Positions 35,689 through 47,910 of a stretch of 64,000 nt of DNA are shown here, in pieces. A model generated the notes under the pieces. That model made no database searches and was not told the DNA's origin. It saw only the letters and a list, made by a program, of their open reading frames with translations. Source of the DNA: Gnetum montanum (lineage: Eukaryota > Streptophyta > Gnetopsida > Gnetales > Gnetaceae); assembly GCA_015680685.1 (NCBI GenBank), contig MNCI01020267.1:228310-292309 (forward strand), in the 5' to 3' direction. Every line of letters starts with the position of its first letter. Positions within the stretch are counted from its first letter, which is position 1. Made by a program: the position numbers and the translations under genes.

Positions 35689-37070
35689 TTAGTATTGGTG
35701 GCCATCTCCCCCACCACTAGGTTGGAAGGAGGAGATCTGAAAGATTGAGTGTGGTTGTCCATCTAGCGAGGTGTTTGTTGAGTTGGTTGGCTTGGGCTCA
35801 TAGAAAGGTTTCACGTGTTGGATGTTGACTAATTGTTTCTTGTCTGGGTTGTCAGGTTCATAGATAATCATGGCCCTAAATGAAAAAGGCTCATCAATGA
35901 CGTAAGGTTCTTCTCACAATGTTTAAAATTTGGTTTGTTAGGGTACATGTGCAAGATTCTAATAGAGAACCTTATCTCTTGGTTGAAACTTGACTTTTCC
36001 TATTTTGAGGTCATGGTGATTCTTGTTGAATGCTTTATGCATTTCATTGGATGATAGGGCTATTAACCAATTTTTATCTAGCAAGTTGAGGTTTATTAAT
36101 CATTCTTTCTATGCTAGACTTAGATTTAGGTGAAGGTCACAGGCTGTAGAGAGTGTATGGAGCTCAAAGTAAATGGGCAGTGTTGGTAGTTTTCCATACA
36201 TGAGCTCATAGGGAGAATAACCTATGGGAAGCTTCCATGTGGAGCGATAGGCCCAAAGGGCATCATTTAATTTGGTGGTCTAGTCCCTTCAATATTTGCT
36301 AATGGTGCATGTTAGAATTTTCGTAATATCTCGATTAGTAACCTCAGCTTGACCATTGGCTTGGGGTGATATGGTGTTGTGAGTTTGTGCTCAGCTCCCA
36401 AACACTACATAAGTTTTCAAAAAGTGGCACCTATAAAATGAGTTCCATTATTAGAAATTAATGCACAAGGCATACCAAACCTATTTATGATATTTTGTTG
36501 TACAAACTGAGTAGCATTGGTGAATGTACACTCGATGACAGATGCTGCTTCTACCCACTTGGTGCAATAGTCAACTGCAACTATGATATATGCCTTTTCA
36601 TTTGATAAAGGTGTGATGGGACCTAGAAAGTCAATGTTCCAAATATTAAATGGCTCAAGAGGATGAATCCATTGCTATGGCCCCTCCATTCGAGTTGTCA
36701 TTCTACCATCCCTCTAGCAATAATCACAAGCACAGACAAATTGGTGTGCATCCCTAAAGATTGTTGGCCAATAATATCCTACCAGGAGGATTTTTATGGT
36801 TGTGCATCTCCCAGCATAATGGCCCCCACAAGGGCCCTTTTTGAGCATCTTGGAGAACATGCAATTGATTTGTATCAAGGACACACAAACATACCAGGCC
36901 ATTGGGACAAAATTTGTAAAGGTTCCTATTAATTTCCATGAAGTGCTTGACCTGGTAAAGAAATTGTTGTTTCTTTCTAGTGTCCAACCCTTACAGTAGT
37001 TCCTGCTTGAGTAGATAAGTGAGGATGGTATCATACCATTTTGGTTCATTGGGAATTTTTGCATTAATAG
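35689..37070 (-). pseudogene. Integrase of element C (broken)
   Basis: Near 36.75-37.06 kb the zinc finger reads GPCGGHYAGRCT, then LLVGYYWPTIFRDAHQFV and CDYCQR, the form typical of Athila integrases. The core near 36.4-36.65 kb has the first catalytic Asp in NIDFLGP. The second appears as ISNNGTHF with Asn instead of Asp. The C-terminal stretch at 35689-35871 has VNIQHVKPFYEP. TAG/TAA stops and frameshifts separate these blocks. Confidence 0.86.
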
Positions 37071-38600
37071 CCACTAAAAGGAGAGATTCATCAAGGAACA
37101 AATTTGATAAGGACCTCTCTTTCTCTTTGTAGTCCCATCTTAGTCATGATAGGTGGTCAACAACCACATTCTTCACACCTTTTCAATCTACCATCGTGAG
37201 ATAAAACTCTTGCAAAATCATGAGCCACCATATGACATGGGGGCTCACTATCGGTTTATTCATTAGAATTGGATGGCACTATCATCAATGTGCAAGAACA
37301 CTTTATAGCCAAGCACATTGTGCCTAAAATTCTTTAAGGCAAACACCACTGCCATCAACTGCTTTTCTATGGTGGTGTAGTTTAGTTGTGCACCTGCAAT
37401 GCTTCGACTTGCATAGTGAATGTAATATGGATGTTTTTGATCATCTATCTATGTAAGCACTAACCCAAAAGCATAATTTGATACATCAATCATCACATGA
37501 AATAGTCTAGACCAATCAGGTGCTTGAAGAATTGGGGTTTCAACAAACTTCTACTTCAGTTGCTGAAATGCTACTTCACATGTAGGGGTCCAAATGAACA
37601 ATGCATCCTTTTTTGTCAATTCCACCAATGACTTGGCAATTTTGAAAAAATTCTTAATGAAGTGTTGGTAGTAGTTCATATGACCAATGAATGACCACAC
37701 TTCTTTAACTATTTTTGGTTGATGGATTATTCATTGGATGACCCTTATTTTTTTAGGATCCACCTTGATTCTTGCTCTTGAAATACGGTGCCCCAAAACT
37801 ATGCCTTCATGGACCATAATATGGCTCTTTTTCCAATTGAGTTGAAGGTTTGTTTCAGCACATCTCTTCAACACCTACTCAAAACGGTCCATGGCTTGCT
37901 CAAACATAGCTCTATAGGTAGAGAAGTCATCCATGAGAACTTTTACCCCATCACTGATCTATTGTTGGAAAATTCTTAGGATTAATCATTGAAATGTGGC
38001 TAGGCCATTACAAAGACCGAATGACATCTGACGGTAAGCAAGAATCCCCCAAGGACTTGTGAAAGTTATCATTGCCTAGTCCTCTGGTGTAATCCAAATT
38101 TAGTTATAGCCACTATAACCATCTAGAAAGTTATAATAGCTATGCCTAGAAATGGTTTCTAGCACTTGGTTGACAAAATGCAATGGAAAATGATCTTTGA
38201 AATTTTCCATATTGAGTAGTCGGAAGTTGATGCACACTCACCCTTTACCTCCTTTTTTGGGCTCAATCACGAGTGGACTAATCCACTCACTATTTGTGAT
38301 AGTGTAGATGAATCCCACATTGATTTTTTCAATCTTCTCTTGGATAATTTGCTTTAATTTTGGATTCAAATGCCACTATGGCTGTCATTTTGGGTTGATG
38401 GTTGGGTCAGTGTATATCTGATGCTAGCATATTCTTGGATCTATTCTAGTGAGCTTGGAATATGACCAGGCAAAGGCTGCTGACCATTTTTCCACAACCT
38501 TCATCAACATTTTCTTTTGTTCTACAACAAACTTGGCATTAATTATGATCGACCTTTTATTTTTCAATAACACATACTCCATTCCAGCAAGTAGTGTCTT
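37071..38600 (-). pseudogene. Reverse transcriptase and RNase H of element C (broken)
   Basis: Motifs in order on the - strand are SEWISPLVIEPKKGGKG near 38.3 kb, YYNFLDGYSGYN, SPWGILAYRQMSFGLCN and the catalytic box LMDDFS at 37926-37937, in which both Asp residues are kept. HIMVHEGIVLGH and thumb motifs follow, then RNase H with HYASRSI, LNYTTIEKQLMAVVFALKNFR and a terminal DD-containing strand near 37.3 kb. Stops, mostly TAG and TAA, interrupt at least ten positions. It is better conserved than the RT of A and H, in line with a later insertion. Confidence 0.88.
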
Positions 38601-38888
38601 CAATTTAAAGGGCTCTTTTTAAAAATTATCAGGAATCTCCAACTCTCTCCAATTTAACATCATCATTTGCTCCTTTAGAGAGCTAGTGATGAACTTGCTC
38701 AAGTTCATCCATACTTGCAACATATTCATTCATTACGCCCTTAGCAGGTTCCATGCATAAAGTATTACTACTAGAATCAGCTATTAGCCATTGGGTGCCT
38801 TCTTGTTTTATGGCTGCTACATACAAACATCTCTAGATTTCAACTTCTAGTGCACATTGCTTGCATGTAGAAATAGATGTTCACTTCA

Positions 38889-39317
38889 CTAATCATAACT
38901 TTTGCACACAATGGCACCTTGAGTTGATGTACGTGATACATGGAACCCTCTTCTTCTCAATCTTTCCAAATTCATTTTTTTTTTTTTGGATATCTCCAAG
39001 GAGAGATCTCTAATGCTCATTTTGACATCAATGGTGCTTAACCACACCCTTCCCATAATAATTGGGAAGTCCCCCTTACAGCTCTCCATCTTGATTACTA
39101 GGAATACAATAAGATATGACTTCCCACAAGTAGTGGTTACAATGTCTTCTACCAGTTTCAATGAAACAGTGATAGACTGGTCTTCTAGTTCCAGTTGGAT
39201 GTTTCTCTTCTTCAAGGAAGGAAGGTTCCACATTGTGTACATCTCATGCGAGATCAGATTAACACCAGAACTAGAGTCAAGAAGAGCTTTACAAGGCTCA
39301 TTCCTAGCAATTTGCAA
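38889..39317 (-). pseudogene. Aspartic protease of element C
   Basis: An open frame of 142 codons carries CKALLDSSSGVNLIS, the active-site loop with Asp-Ser-Ser in place of the usual Asp-Ser/Leu-Gly. LELEDQSITV, TTTCGKSYLIVFLVIKM, DFPIIMGRVWLSTIDV and a basic tail follow. The size and the I-I-M-G-R-x-W-L second motif fit Ty3/gypsy proteases. It is the longest uninterrupted domain of element C, but the frame is closed by stops on both sides. Confidence 0.82.
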
Positions 39318-41899
39318 ATATACTAGGGAACTTATAGGATCAACTAACTTTCTAGGTAGGTTACTAGCTTGAATCTAATCAGATACAACATGGGTCAACA
39401 TTACAATATGGATTTGAGATGGATTTTGGTTTGAAGTGGACTCGGATAAAGGTGAGGTAGAGGAAGGTGGAGGAGTAAGGTTACCAACCACTAATGTATC
39501 TGAGGGCTTTGGTGGACTACGAGGTTGAAAGAAAGATCTTTTCTTTGTTCATGGTTCTGACCTACTTGGTGGATTAATTAATTGCAAATTAACCATCCTC
39601 ATAGTGATTCTTTGCTATGGTTGGATCAATAATTCACCCTGCATGGATGAAGCAGGTGGTAGCTGTGTAGGAGATGAAGGAGTAGGTGCAAGAACAGGAG
39701 GTGCATGAGGATAGTAGATGACATCCATACTTGGATAGGATGATTGGTATACTTTAGGAGGGTAGTGGTGAGGTTGGTAAGAAACAACATAACTAGAGAA
39801 GTCCTATGGAGATGAAGGTTGCTATACATAATAACCATAGGGATCTAGTTTCTGATAAGGGTACTACTATCTTGGAGGTGGAAACACCCATGATTGTAGT
39901 TGCTGCCATTGGTAGTACAATTCGTAAGGTTGCTTTGGAGTTCTACTTAGATAGTATTTTTGTGGTTGGTGGAACTATCAAGTGTTGCCTTGTGGATAAG
40001 GCAATCTTCTGGGTGTTTTCCTTTGTGTAAGTCGTGGATGTAAGGCATACATCCCAGATTCCTACAAGTGTGACACAATTGGACAACATCCCTTGGGATG
40101 TTTGTACTAGTAGACATAACATCCACCATCATCATTTGAGTCACTATCTACAACCATCTTTATCATAGCATTTTTACCCTTATCCTTAGATATGGTACAT
40201 TCAACTTCCTTATGTCTCTAGCACTCATGCTCACCACTTTTCTCCTTGGACTCTTTAGTAATTTTTAAGACAACTTGAAACCTATTGTCCATGGAGTCCC
40301 ATAATTGGTCAACCTTAGCTATGAGTTTAGATTGCAATTTTTGGAGTGGCAAGGTTTTCTAATTAGCCACCTCATCTCTAGTTAATTCATCCTCACTATC
40401 TCAAAATCAAACCCCTCTTTTTTAAATAGAAGTGTTCTTGTTATATTCCTCTTTACTTTCTCATTTTCTCAATTTTCCCTCCTCCTTAGCTACTTGCTCA
40501 ATTAACTTTTAAATTTTATGGGCACTTAACTCTATCAATCTCCCTTAAGCATAGACACCAAGGGTTTTCCTTGTTTCAGACCGCAACCCATCTATGATAT
40601 GGCAAAACTAATCAAGCTGAGAGAATCCATGGCTAGGGCACCTATGCAATAGAGAGTAGTATTGGCCAGTAGCAGCATCCAAGGGCTCATGATTTCCTTG
40701 TTTCCACCCTTGAATTTTCTTCCTTAGATTGGATACTCAGGAGTATGTTTGATATTTTTCATGAACAATTTCAACATCGTTCTCCACTGCCTGATTGATT
40801 CTAGTTCCAAGGATTGGTACCAATTTTTTGCTTCCTTTATGAGTGTCCTTGGAAATCATTTCAGCTTTTTCTAGTCATTTTCAATATTCTACAAGGCACA
40901 TGCATTTTGGAAGGCTTGAAGATGATTTTTCAAATTAGCATTATATCCTCCCTCAAACCAAGGAATGTTGTTCATGTCTAGCCCTTTTATTCTACTACCC
41001 TTCATGTGCCTTGTTGGAATCCTCGTGGCCTATGTAATGTTTAACATGCCCCAATTGGCAAGTAGAGGTTCATCAAAGCCATTGTGATGGTGCCTACGAT
41101 GTTCTCTACTAGCCCTTCTTTCTTGATGATGGATCTCTCTAGATCATCCACGTCTTCAATAATGACTATCCTGATGGTCCCTTCTATTGTTCTAGTCTCA
41201 TCGGTCACCTCCATCATGGTTATTCCTTATACAACCACTATTTGAGCAAGAGGAAGATGATGATGATGATGAAGGAGAAGAGGAAGGAGAACTTGCTCTG
41301 CACTGATGCCTATCACCCTTCCTTTGATGCTCACAACCATGATCATGAACATGACCTCCTTTTTTCCCCTTATCATGACTTGCCTTTCCAGATCCATGTT
41401 TGTTATTGGATCCATTTTGACCAAAACCTAGATTATGAATTGTGCATTGTATGTTTTGGTTGAGGGCTCCTTCAACAAAGTCAAAGAGAGGAGAATCACT
41501 AAAAAAGTGGTCACCTTCATCAAATGGGCCAAGCGGAGGTGGAAAAGTATTTGACCTCTTGCCCTTCATAAGCTCATGTTGGTGCTCTAGCTGATGATCC
41601 CTTAACTTTTGTGCTTCAGTGGGATGATAATCCCTTGAATCAGGATCTCGCATCTTGTATTTTCCATGAAGATGTTGAATCTTGTGTCGTGTGAGCATTA
41701 GCTGGAGCATTACTAGAACAGATCAATCAGGTGGAAACACAATGTTTCCTTCTATGTCGCACCACCACAGCAGTTCATCTTGATGCAAGATGAAGGTGAA
41801 TTCATGTAAATACTCATCGATATGAGCATATACCACCCTGTATTGTTGAGGCACCTCGACTACCCTAGGTAGAGATGGGCTCTTGTGAGAAGAAGACAT
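39318..41899 (-). pseudogene. Gag of element C with zinc-knuckle and Pro-rich linker (broken)
   Basis: The frame starts at ATG 41899 (MSSSHKSPSLPRVVEVPQQY), 170 bp after the LTR and PBS, which makes this start credible. A low-complexity segment at 41198-41710 is His-, Lys- and Gly-rich, followed by a serine run (about 41235-41290). The capsid core (40.55-41.0 kb) has a NHLQAFQNAC block, NWYQSLELESI, then LLHRCPSHGFSQLD and IIDGLRSETR, the retrotrans_gag pattern of Athila Gag. At 39.99-40.12 kb a zinc-knuckle-like CHTCRNLGC...HKGKHPEDC is seen. The remainder to 39318 is a Pro/His/Leu-rich linker. Several stops occur. Confidence 0.84.
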
Positions 41900-42047
41900 T
41901 TTGTGTTAATGAACTTATAAGAAGTATGTAATTAAGGTTTACTTTAATTGTAATTGTAATTTTTTTTCATAAGATTTGACTCTTAGGGTTTTGAATAATG
42001 AGGTTACTAAGTTTCACTTGGTTTTGATAGTGCACGTATAACTATAG

Positions 42048-42065
42048 TCCTTGACAACGGCACCA
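42048..42065 (-). other. Primer-binding site of element C (tRNA-Asp type)
   Basis: On the - strand TGGTGCCGTTGTCAAGGA lies 4 bases after the LTR end. It matches the tRNA-Asp-complementary PBS of Athila-type elements except at a few positions, three of them consistent with C-to-T or G-to-A decay. Confidence 0.82.
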
Positions 42066-42069
42066 ATGG

Positions 42070-42935
42070 TGAGTGGCGAGGTACCCTTACACCCAACCAT
42101 ATGAATCATAGGCATTCACATGCAATTCGGTCAAATTCCATAGACTATAATTACTAAGTATGCTAGAGCTAAATAGTGTGTGTATGTTTTCCATTTTTTG
42201 TCTTCCTAGTCCCACTTGTGAAATGCAATTATATGATTAAGTGTGATTGAGGCATAAGATTTTTATTATTTTTTATTTTATCAATTTATTTGCCTACAAC
42301 AAGAATGAAAGTGAGAGTGATTGAGTGCTAAGAAACTATTATTTATTCTAGCCTAACACAAGTAACCATTATCACTTTCTAGACACATCTTCAACTCTAT
42401 GTAAACACTACTAGGTTGTCAAATGCTCACCGTTTTTGAGCTATCAAGTGTCAGACGTATGTTCGAAGGGGTTGTGCTTATGTATTTTAATGAATTTTTT
42501 GATTAATCAAAATTAATTACTGCATGAACAACATTAATGTAAAATGCATAAAATCACAATATATAAATGCATAAGAAAGAAAGTCTCAAGTGCTGCAAGG
42601 ATGAATCAAAGAGTTCATCTTTATTGCCAACACAATGGCGTGTTCAGGTACATCAATGCTTGATTAAAGATCTGTTCACACTTTAATCTCCTATTGCAGG
42701 AACTTGGAAAACATTCTAGCTCTCAAATGAGCAAACTGTAAGAGTTTCACTACTTGACTACTAAAAACTACTCTCAATCGTGTTTCTAGGGGTTGTATTT
42801 ATAGACCCAGGAGTAACTCTACGATATCGAATGTACAATATTGCATCTTGGGCCATAATATTGCATACCCGATATCATGTACGCAATATCGTGGTTACTC
42901 CAATATTGGAGTGTATGAAAAAACATGATTTATCA
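42070..42935 (-). repeat. 5' LTR of element C (866 bp)
   Basis: It is the direct repeat of 32893-33713. Its GATATCG cluster is fuller than in the 3' copy (42822-42910, with CCGATATCATGTACGCAATA). TATA is at 42796-42803 on the - strand. It is followed by the CCATG duplication at 42936-42940. Confidence 0.92.
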
Positions 42936-43404
42936 CCATGTATGTTATCCTACAAAAAAAAAGTAATTACACGACCATGCAAATGACCTTTGACTCCATT
43001 TTACTTAATGTTTATAAAAGGTCCACAACTTTGTTTCATGCTTTGTAGATTCAAACAAAGTTTGCAGTGTTTCAATATGAGAAAAAAAAGAATATGAGGT
43101 CACTTGTTGTAGGTCATAGAAGTTATCAATGCCATTTTTTCTCATTTGAACCATTGTGATTTGAAATGGGAGATTTGACCAAGGAACCCTATCTGATGTT
43201 TTGGGTCTCAAGGTCAAGGGTAGTTACGCCATTGCATGACATTAAGGCTAGATGATTAAGGACTTATAGGCTCTTGGTTTAGGAATTCAATGAAAAATTG
43301 GTTAAATAACATCATCATAAGGATCTATTTGGCCTAAAAGGCTAGTTAAATTACTTCCTCATCTTAATAGCTCAATCTTGCATCTCAACCTAAGCACATC
43401 AAGT
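42936..43404. other. Unassigned stretch right of element C
   Basis: The first five bases are the right CCATG duplication. The rest shows no domain: the - strand frame 43005-43217 has no motif. It may be the far half of the copia-like fragment at 31660-32887. Element B's family sequence starts at about 43405. Confidence 0.4.
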
Positions 43405-43870
43405 GGCATCTACATGATATAACTGCTAAATAATGTTAAAAAAATGTCAAATATAGTAATAACAAATCACAATATAATAAAATAACATTAAAAAAAAAAG
43501 TAAAACAAGGCAACACAAGGAAAAACTAGGCAAAACAAGGTAGAATGAAACCTAAATGATGTAGAATGAAACAAGGGTTGAATGAGGTCAAAATAATGCA
43601 AAACGATGTCAAATAAGGCCAAATGCTATCAAATAATGTAGAATGTGGTCAAGCAAGGTCAAAAAAGATAAACATGTTAAATATAATAATAGTTTCTTTT
43701 TTCTTTGGTTATTTTATGATCAAAATAAGGTAAAATTTAGTGAAAATAGGCCATAAGTTGTTAAAATAAGCAAAAAATTAGAAAAAATAGGCTATAAATT
43801 ATTAAAATAAATAAAAAATAATTAAAATAGACCAAAAACATATGTAAACTAGTTGTAAACTACTACAAAA
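43405..43870 (-). other. AT-rich intron-like block of element B
   Basis: It is the inverted counterpart of 24480-25200 in element H (GCCAAATG, AAATAAGG and TAAATTATTAAAATA blocks). No coding capacity is visible. By analogy it is the 3' part of the intron upstream of pol, whose coding part is lost here. Confidence 0.7.
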
Positions 43871-43899
43871 TTGGATTCTCATGATCAAATAATTTGAAA

Positions 43900-45930
43900 A
43901 GGCTAAAATATTGAATTCTCATGGTATGGGAACTATTCCTATAGTGTGTGGGACCTAAATCCCCAATGTGTGAAAAATTTTGGCCAAGTTTGGAGCTTGT
44001 TTGACTTGATTTAACCACATCTAAGCTATGTAGGATTGATGTAATACTTGTTCGACTATTCTAGGCTAAGAATAAGCAAGTTTGGGTAAGGTTTTAACTT
44101 GTTAGAGACCCACATGTTGCCCCCACACTTTTTACGGCATGTGGGATAGGGTGCCCTAGTGTGTGGAACCAAGATCCAGTTTTTATCTTGCAAGGATCAA
44201 ATCTTTGGTTAATCTTCTATCCTAGGAGTTGTGGGACCTTTCAAATAACTTATGGGAAATTCTAAGTATGGTATATCTTGCCACAACTTCACATGCTGCA
44301 CAACATGTGGGACAGGGTTCCCAAAGTGTGGGATAAGGCCTACTAGTTTATAGGGATTTTTGACTAGGTTTTTCTTACCTCTTCAAGTTTCCATGATAGC
44401 ACTAAAGGTGTATGAAAGAATCTATGATTTTTTACCACTTTAGATAGGGTTTGAGGCATGTTGAAGTTCTGGGGACTTCCAAAAACTACATAGCATATGG
44501 GACATGTCTTTCTAATGTGTGGGATTAAGAATTAACTTCCAAAAACTTACTAAGATCATCTTCTTGCTCCAATTTTCAATTTATGTCTCGTAGGATCCAC
44601 CAAGAAGCTAATGAGCCATTTTTGGCTTGATTTTTATTAGTGTGAGGCTCACATGCTAGCCCCACACATTGTATAGTGTGTAGGATAAGTTCCCTAGTGT
44701 GTGAGGCCTAGAAATGCTATTTTTAAGGGATTTTGACTCTATTTTTACCTCCTTCAGGTTCCTATGGTAGCATCTAGGTTGTGGAGAACAGCTATGCAAT
44801 TTTTTAGGTAATTTCAAGTAAATTTTGATGTACATTAAATCTCTTAAGACCACCACATGATATAGAGCATGTGGAACGTGTGTTCACAATGTGTGGAATC
44901 AAGAATCAACTTCCACCATCTTGTGAAATTTTTTTTACTCAACTTTCTAGTTCTAGGCCTTGTGGGATCCACCAAGAAGCTAATGAGTAATTTTTAGGTT
45001 GAAGTTTGGTTGGTGCAAGACTTATAGACTCCCCCACATGCTACAAAGCATGTGAGACTTAGCCCTATCAATTCTTATGGATTTCAACCCTGTTTTTGAT
45101 CACTTAAGGCTTATAGGATAACATTTAGACATGATGAAAGTTCTATAACCTGCTTGACCTTTTCTAAAGGTATCAAGGCTTGTTCAAGGCTTTACATGCT
45201 ATCCCACATACTATATAGTGTATGCAAGGTAAAACCCTAATGTCTATGCACTTTTGCTTTAGTTACCATTAATTTTGGATGAGTTTTCTACATGTTGGAG
45301 TTTTTTTTATTTTTATAAGGTTATTTGGGCCCACCAAGTAGCTCATGAACAATCTTAAGCATGGTGCATCCTAATATAGACTCACACACTATCCCACACA
45401 TCATCAAAGAATGTGAGACTTTATTTCCAAGGTGTGATGTTGAACTTAGAATTTTACGAGGATTCTCGACTAGATTCTTGGCCTTTTCAGGCCTCTATGA
45501 CAGCATTTAAGCTATGAGAAGAATTCTAGGGTTTGTTTAATCTTCTTGGGAAAAGCATCATATATGTAGATCAAGTTAAGTAGTTTTTGAGATCTCACAC
45601 ACTGTCCCACATGCTATCATAGTGTGTGAAACTTTCTATCATAGCATGTAAACTTTGAACTTCTAGCATATGGGCATTTTTTATGGGTCTTAGGCATGTT
45701 GGAATTCTTTCTTGATTTTTTAAGGTTTTGTGGTTCTTTTTGGTCAACATGTAAAGCTATGTGATCAAGTTTAAAAAAGAAAATTAGTGGTTTTCACCCC
45801 ACACGTTGGCCCAGCATGTGGGGCTCATGTATGCAACTTGTGAAATGAAAACCTCATTTCTCTAGCATGTAAAGGTTAATTTCTTAGCATGTGAGCCTTG
45901 TGGGTAGTGTGTGGATATCTAGATGGGATT
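43900..45930. repeat. CACATG palindrome-rich spacer of element B
   Basis: More than a dozen CACATGYT...GCATGTGG or CACACTRY...TAGTGTGTG inverted pairs are dispersed, roughly every 100-150 bp. Examples are 44110-44150, 44292-44312, 44650-44680, 45035-45055, 45595-45627 and 45797-45823. It corresponds to 2940-4331 in element H. No ORF is supported. Confidence 0.8.
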
Positions 45931-45935
45931 TTAAC

Positions 45936-46000
45936 CATAAATACCCAAAATATAAGCTAATATCTTCTCCAATCTCTCACAAACCTAAATACTTAACTCT
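45936..46000 (+). promoter_or_regulatory. Antisense promoter-like sequence in element B
   Basis: On the + strand AACCATAAATACCCAAAA is followed by a CTTCTCCAATCTCTCACAAAC-like start region. It sits in the pro-RT spacer, where element A has its antisense TATA box, with the same orientation relative to the element. Only about 380 bp separate it from the tandem repeats, and the frame 46006-46209 is hydrophobic without recognised motif. The call is speculative. Confidence 0.3.
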
Positions 46001-46382
46001 TTCCAGTGATTTTGGCTTTCAATGAACTTGTTATACTTGGTTGCTTTTGTTATATAGTTAGTGTTGTATTTTACTTGGCTATCATAACCTTAGAGACTAT
46101 CTGTCATTTTTGTTGTCATTTATTACATAGTGTAACTATGTCTATCAATATTTTATTTTATTTTTTGAAATTTTCACACAATATAACTATGGTTATCAAT
46201 TTGTTTTAAAAAATTTTGGTTTTTATGTTTTATATTTTTATATAACAAAGCTATGAAATGAAATTTTCATAATATGATACAATAAAAATAGAATACATAA
46301 AATAAGAAATAAGTATTAAAGTAAAACTTGGTCATCATATATATGCAAGGGGAAAGGAAGAAAGGTTGCATATTCACCAATT

Positions 46383-46665
46383 TTAGACCCTAGTCGACCA
46401 TGGTCTCACTAGTTTTAGGTCCTAGCAAGACATTATGTTGATGATTTAGGCCTTAGCAGGTCATTGTTTGTCTTGCCAATTTTAGTCCTTGGTGGGCCAT
46501 TATCTTACAAGTTTTAGACCTTAGTAGGCCATTGTCTTGCCAATTTTAGGCCTTAGTAGGCCATTGTATTACCAGTTTTAGGCCTTGGTGGTCCATTGTC
46601 TTGCCAATTTTAGATCTTAGTAAGCTATGTGTTGCTAGTTTTAGGTCTCAATGAGCCATGTTAAT
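46383..46665. repeat. Tandem repeat, about 40-bp unit, CCAGTTTTAGGCCTTAGTAG
   Basis: Seven or eight units each carry GGCCTTAGTAGGCCAT, an inverted GGCC pair, joined by TGTCTTGCCA. It lies between protease and the palindromic spacer and is related to the three tracts of element A. Confidence 0.82.
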
Positions 46666-46979
46666 TTTCTAGAAAGTGTAAGAAAACCTTGAAATAAAAT
46701 ACAAGAATAAAATAAACATTAAAACATGGTATAAATCTATGAAAGTAAATAGATGATCGTTAACAAAAGAAAGGAGAGGATGTCCATTGTAGTGTTGTTA
46801 TTTGATCTCTGATGGATCAAGGATTTCTTTTGTATAATCTTGCATTCATCATTCTTCCTTTTTGCTATGGAAATTGGCAAGTGTTATTGTTAATTATTAA
46901 ATGTTGTACAATTGGTGTCATTAATATTGTTGTTATTGTTGGTGGCCCCAACTTAGATGTAGGGAGCTTCATCTTGGAA

Positions 46980-47580
46980 GTCCACCTCTAAACCTCATTC
47001 AACATTGATATTGTTCACTGATGGGAGAAACATGTTTTCCTAGTGAATTACAATCTCACCACCCTCATATGGAAAGTGAATCTCCTAATGTATAGTATAT
47101 GACACTACATGAAGCTTAGCCAATCATGACCTTTCTAGGATCAAGTTAAACCTAAGTGCTTCTTCAATCACTAGCAAGTTGGTGGATCTGGGAAACTATT
47201 CCTCGACTATAAAATCCAAGGAGATAGAACCTTGAACGCTACTCATGATCCATTAAATGACCTAAGTATAGAGGTAGAGTTTTATTCGATGTTTTAGTTA
47301 AGCCTAGTTTCTCAATAATGGTAAATAGTACCACATTAGTTGTCTCCCTATCATCTACATGAACACAATGAACCTTATACCTTCCAACACATATAGTAAT
47401 GAGGATAGGAGCATATAGTGGTTCTCCATTTCATGAATCAACCTTTACTTCATTATCATGGAAAGTAAGCATGGGATGATGCTTGTCCTCCATTAATAAG
47501 GTTTTCTCAATGACAAAGTGAATGAGTTCTTTGTTAGCAAACATGTCTATGCTCATAAGAATAAAGATCAACATTTAAGC
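46980..47580 (-). pseudogene. Protease of element B (broken)
   Basis: On the - strand VHCVHVDDRETTNVV precedes a hydrophobic EKLGLT segment, the same layout as element A's protease with HIDDGVATNV. Downstream blocks (FNLILERS-like and IHFPYEGGEIVI-like) are recognisable only across frameshifts. It lies between gag and the tandem repeat at 46383. The identity is supported by the alignment to A, and the frame is heavily damaged. Confidence 0.7.
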
Positions 47581-47910
47581 TAATGTATCTCTATGAGCAA
47601 GAGAAGTCATGACTAGGTTGTATAGGTTCAATGATGTTTCATTTTGTTTGAGGGATCATTTAGTTTGTTCCATTGTTCTGAGGAAATTATTCCCTTGAAA
47701 TGTGATCTTTCAACCTTGCTAGCTTTAATTTCCTTCATTCTTCCTAGAATTTTTGGCTCATGTTTTGATGTATGTTTGCTTGCGCCTCTTATTCATGGAT
47801 GAAATTATTCTTGATGTAGGTTTTGATCAGTTATCTTGCTTTTAAGCCTTTTGTTGTTAGCTACCTTCAGTAGACTTAGTCATTAGTTTGGTAATAGGCT
47901 ATTTTCATCA

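Larger units (their letters stand above)
32893..42935 (-). mobile_element. Element C: Athila-like Ty3/gypsy retrotransposon (about 10 kb)
   Basis: It is a nearly complete element on the - strand with LTRs 42070-42935 (5') and 32893-33713 (3'), TSD CCATG and a PBS complementary to tRNA-Asp. It contains gag, a zinc-knuckle-like block, protease, RT-RNase H, integrase, a 2-kb 3' noncoding region and PPT. Gag, integrase and the PBS type place it near Athila. It is the youngest resolvable layer because it sits inside B, yet every gene is broken. Confidence 0.92.

Noticed and set aside
38986-39372. + strand frame of 128 codons
   Set aside because: It is the antisense shadow of the protease of element C, whose motifs are on the - strand.
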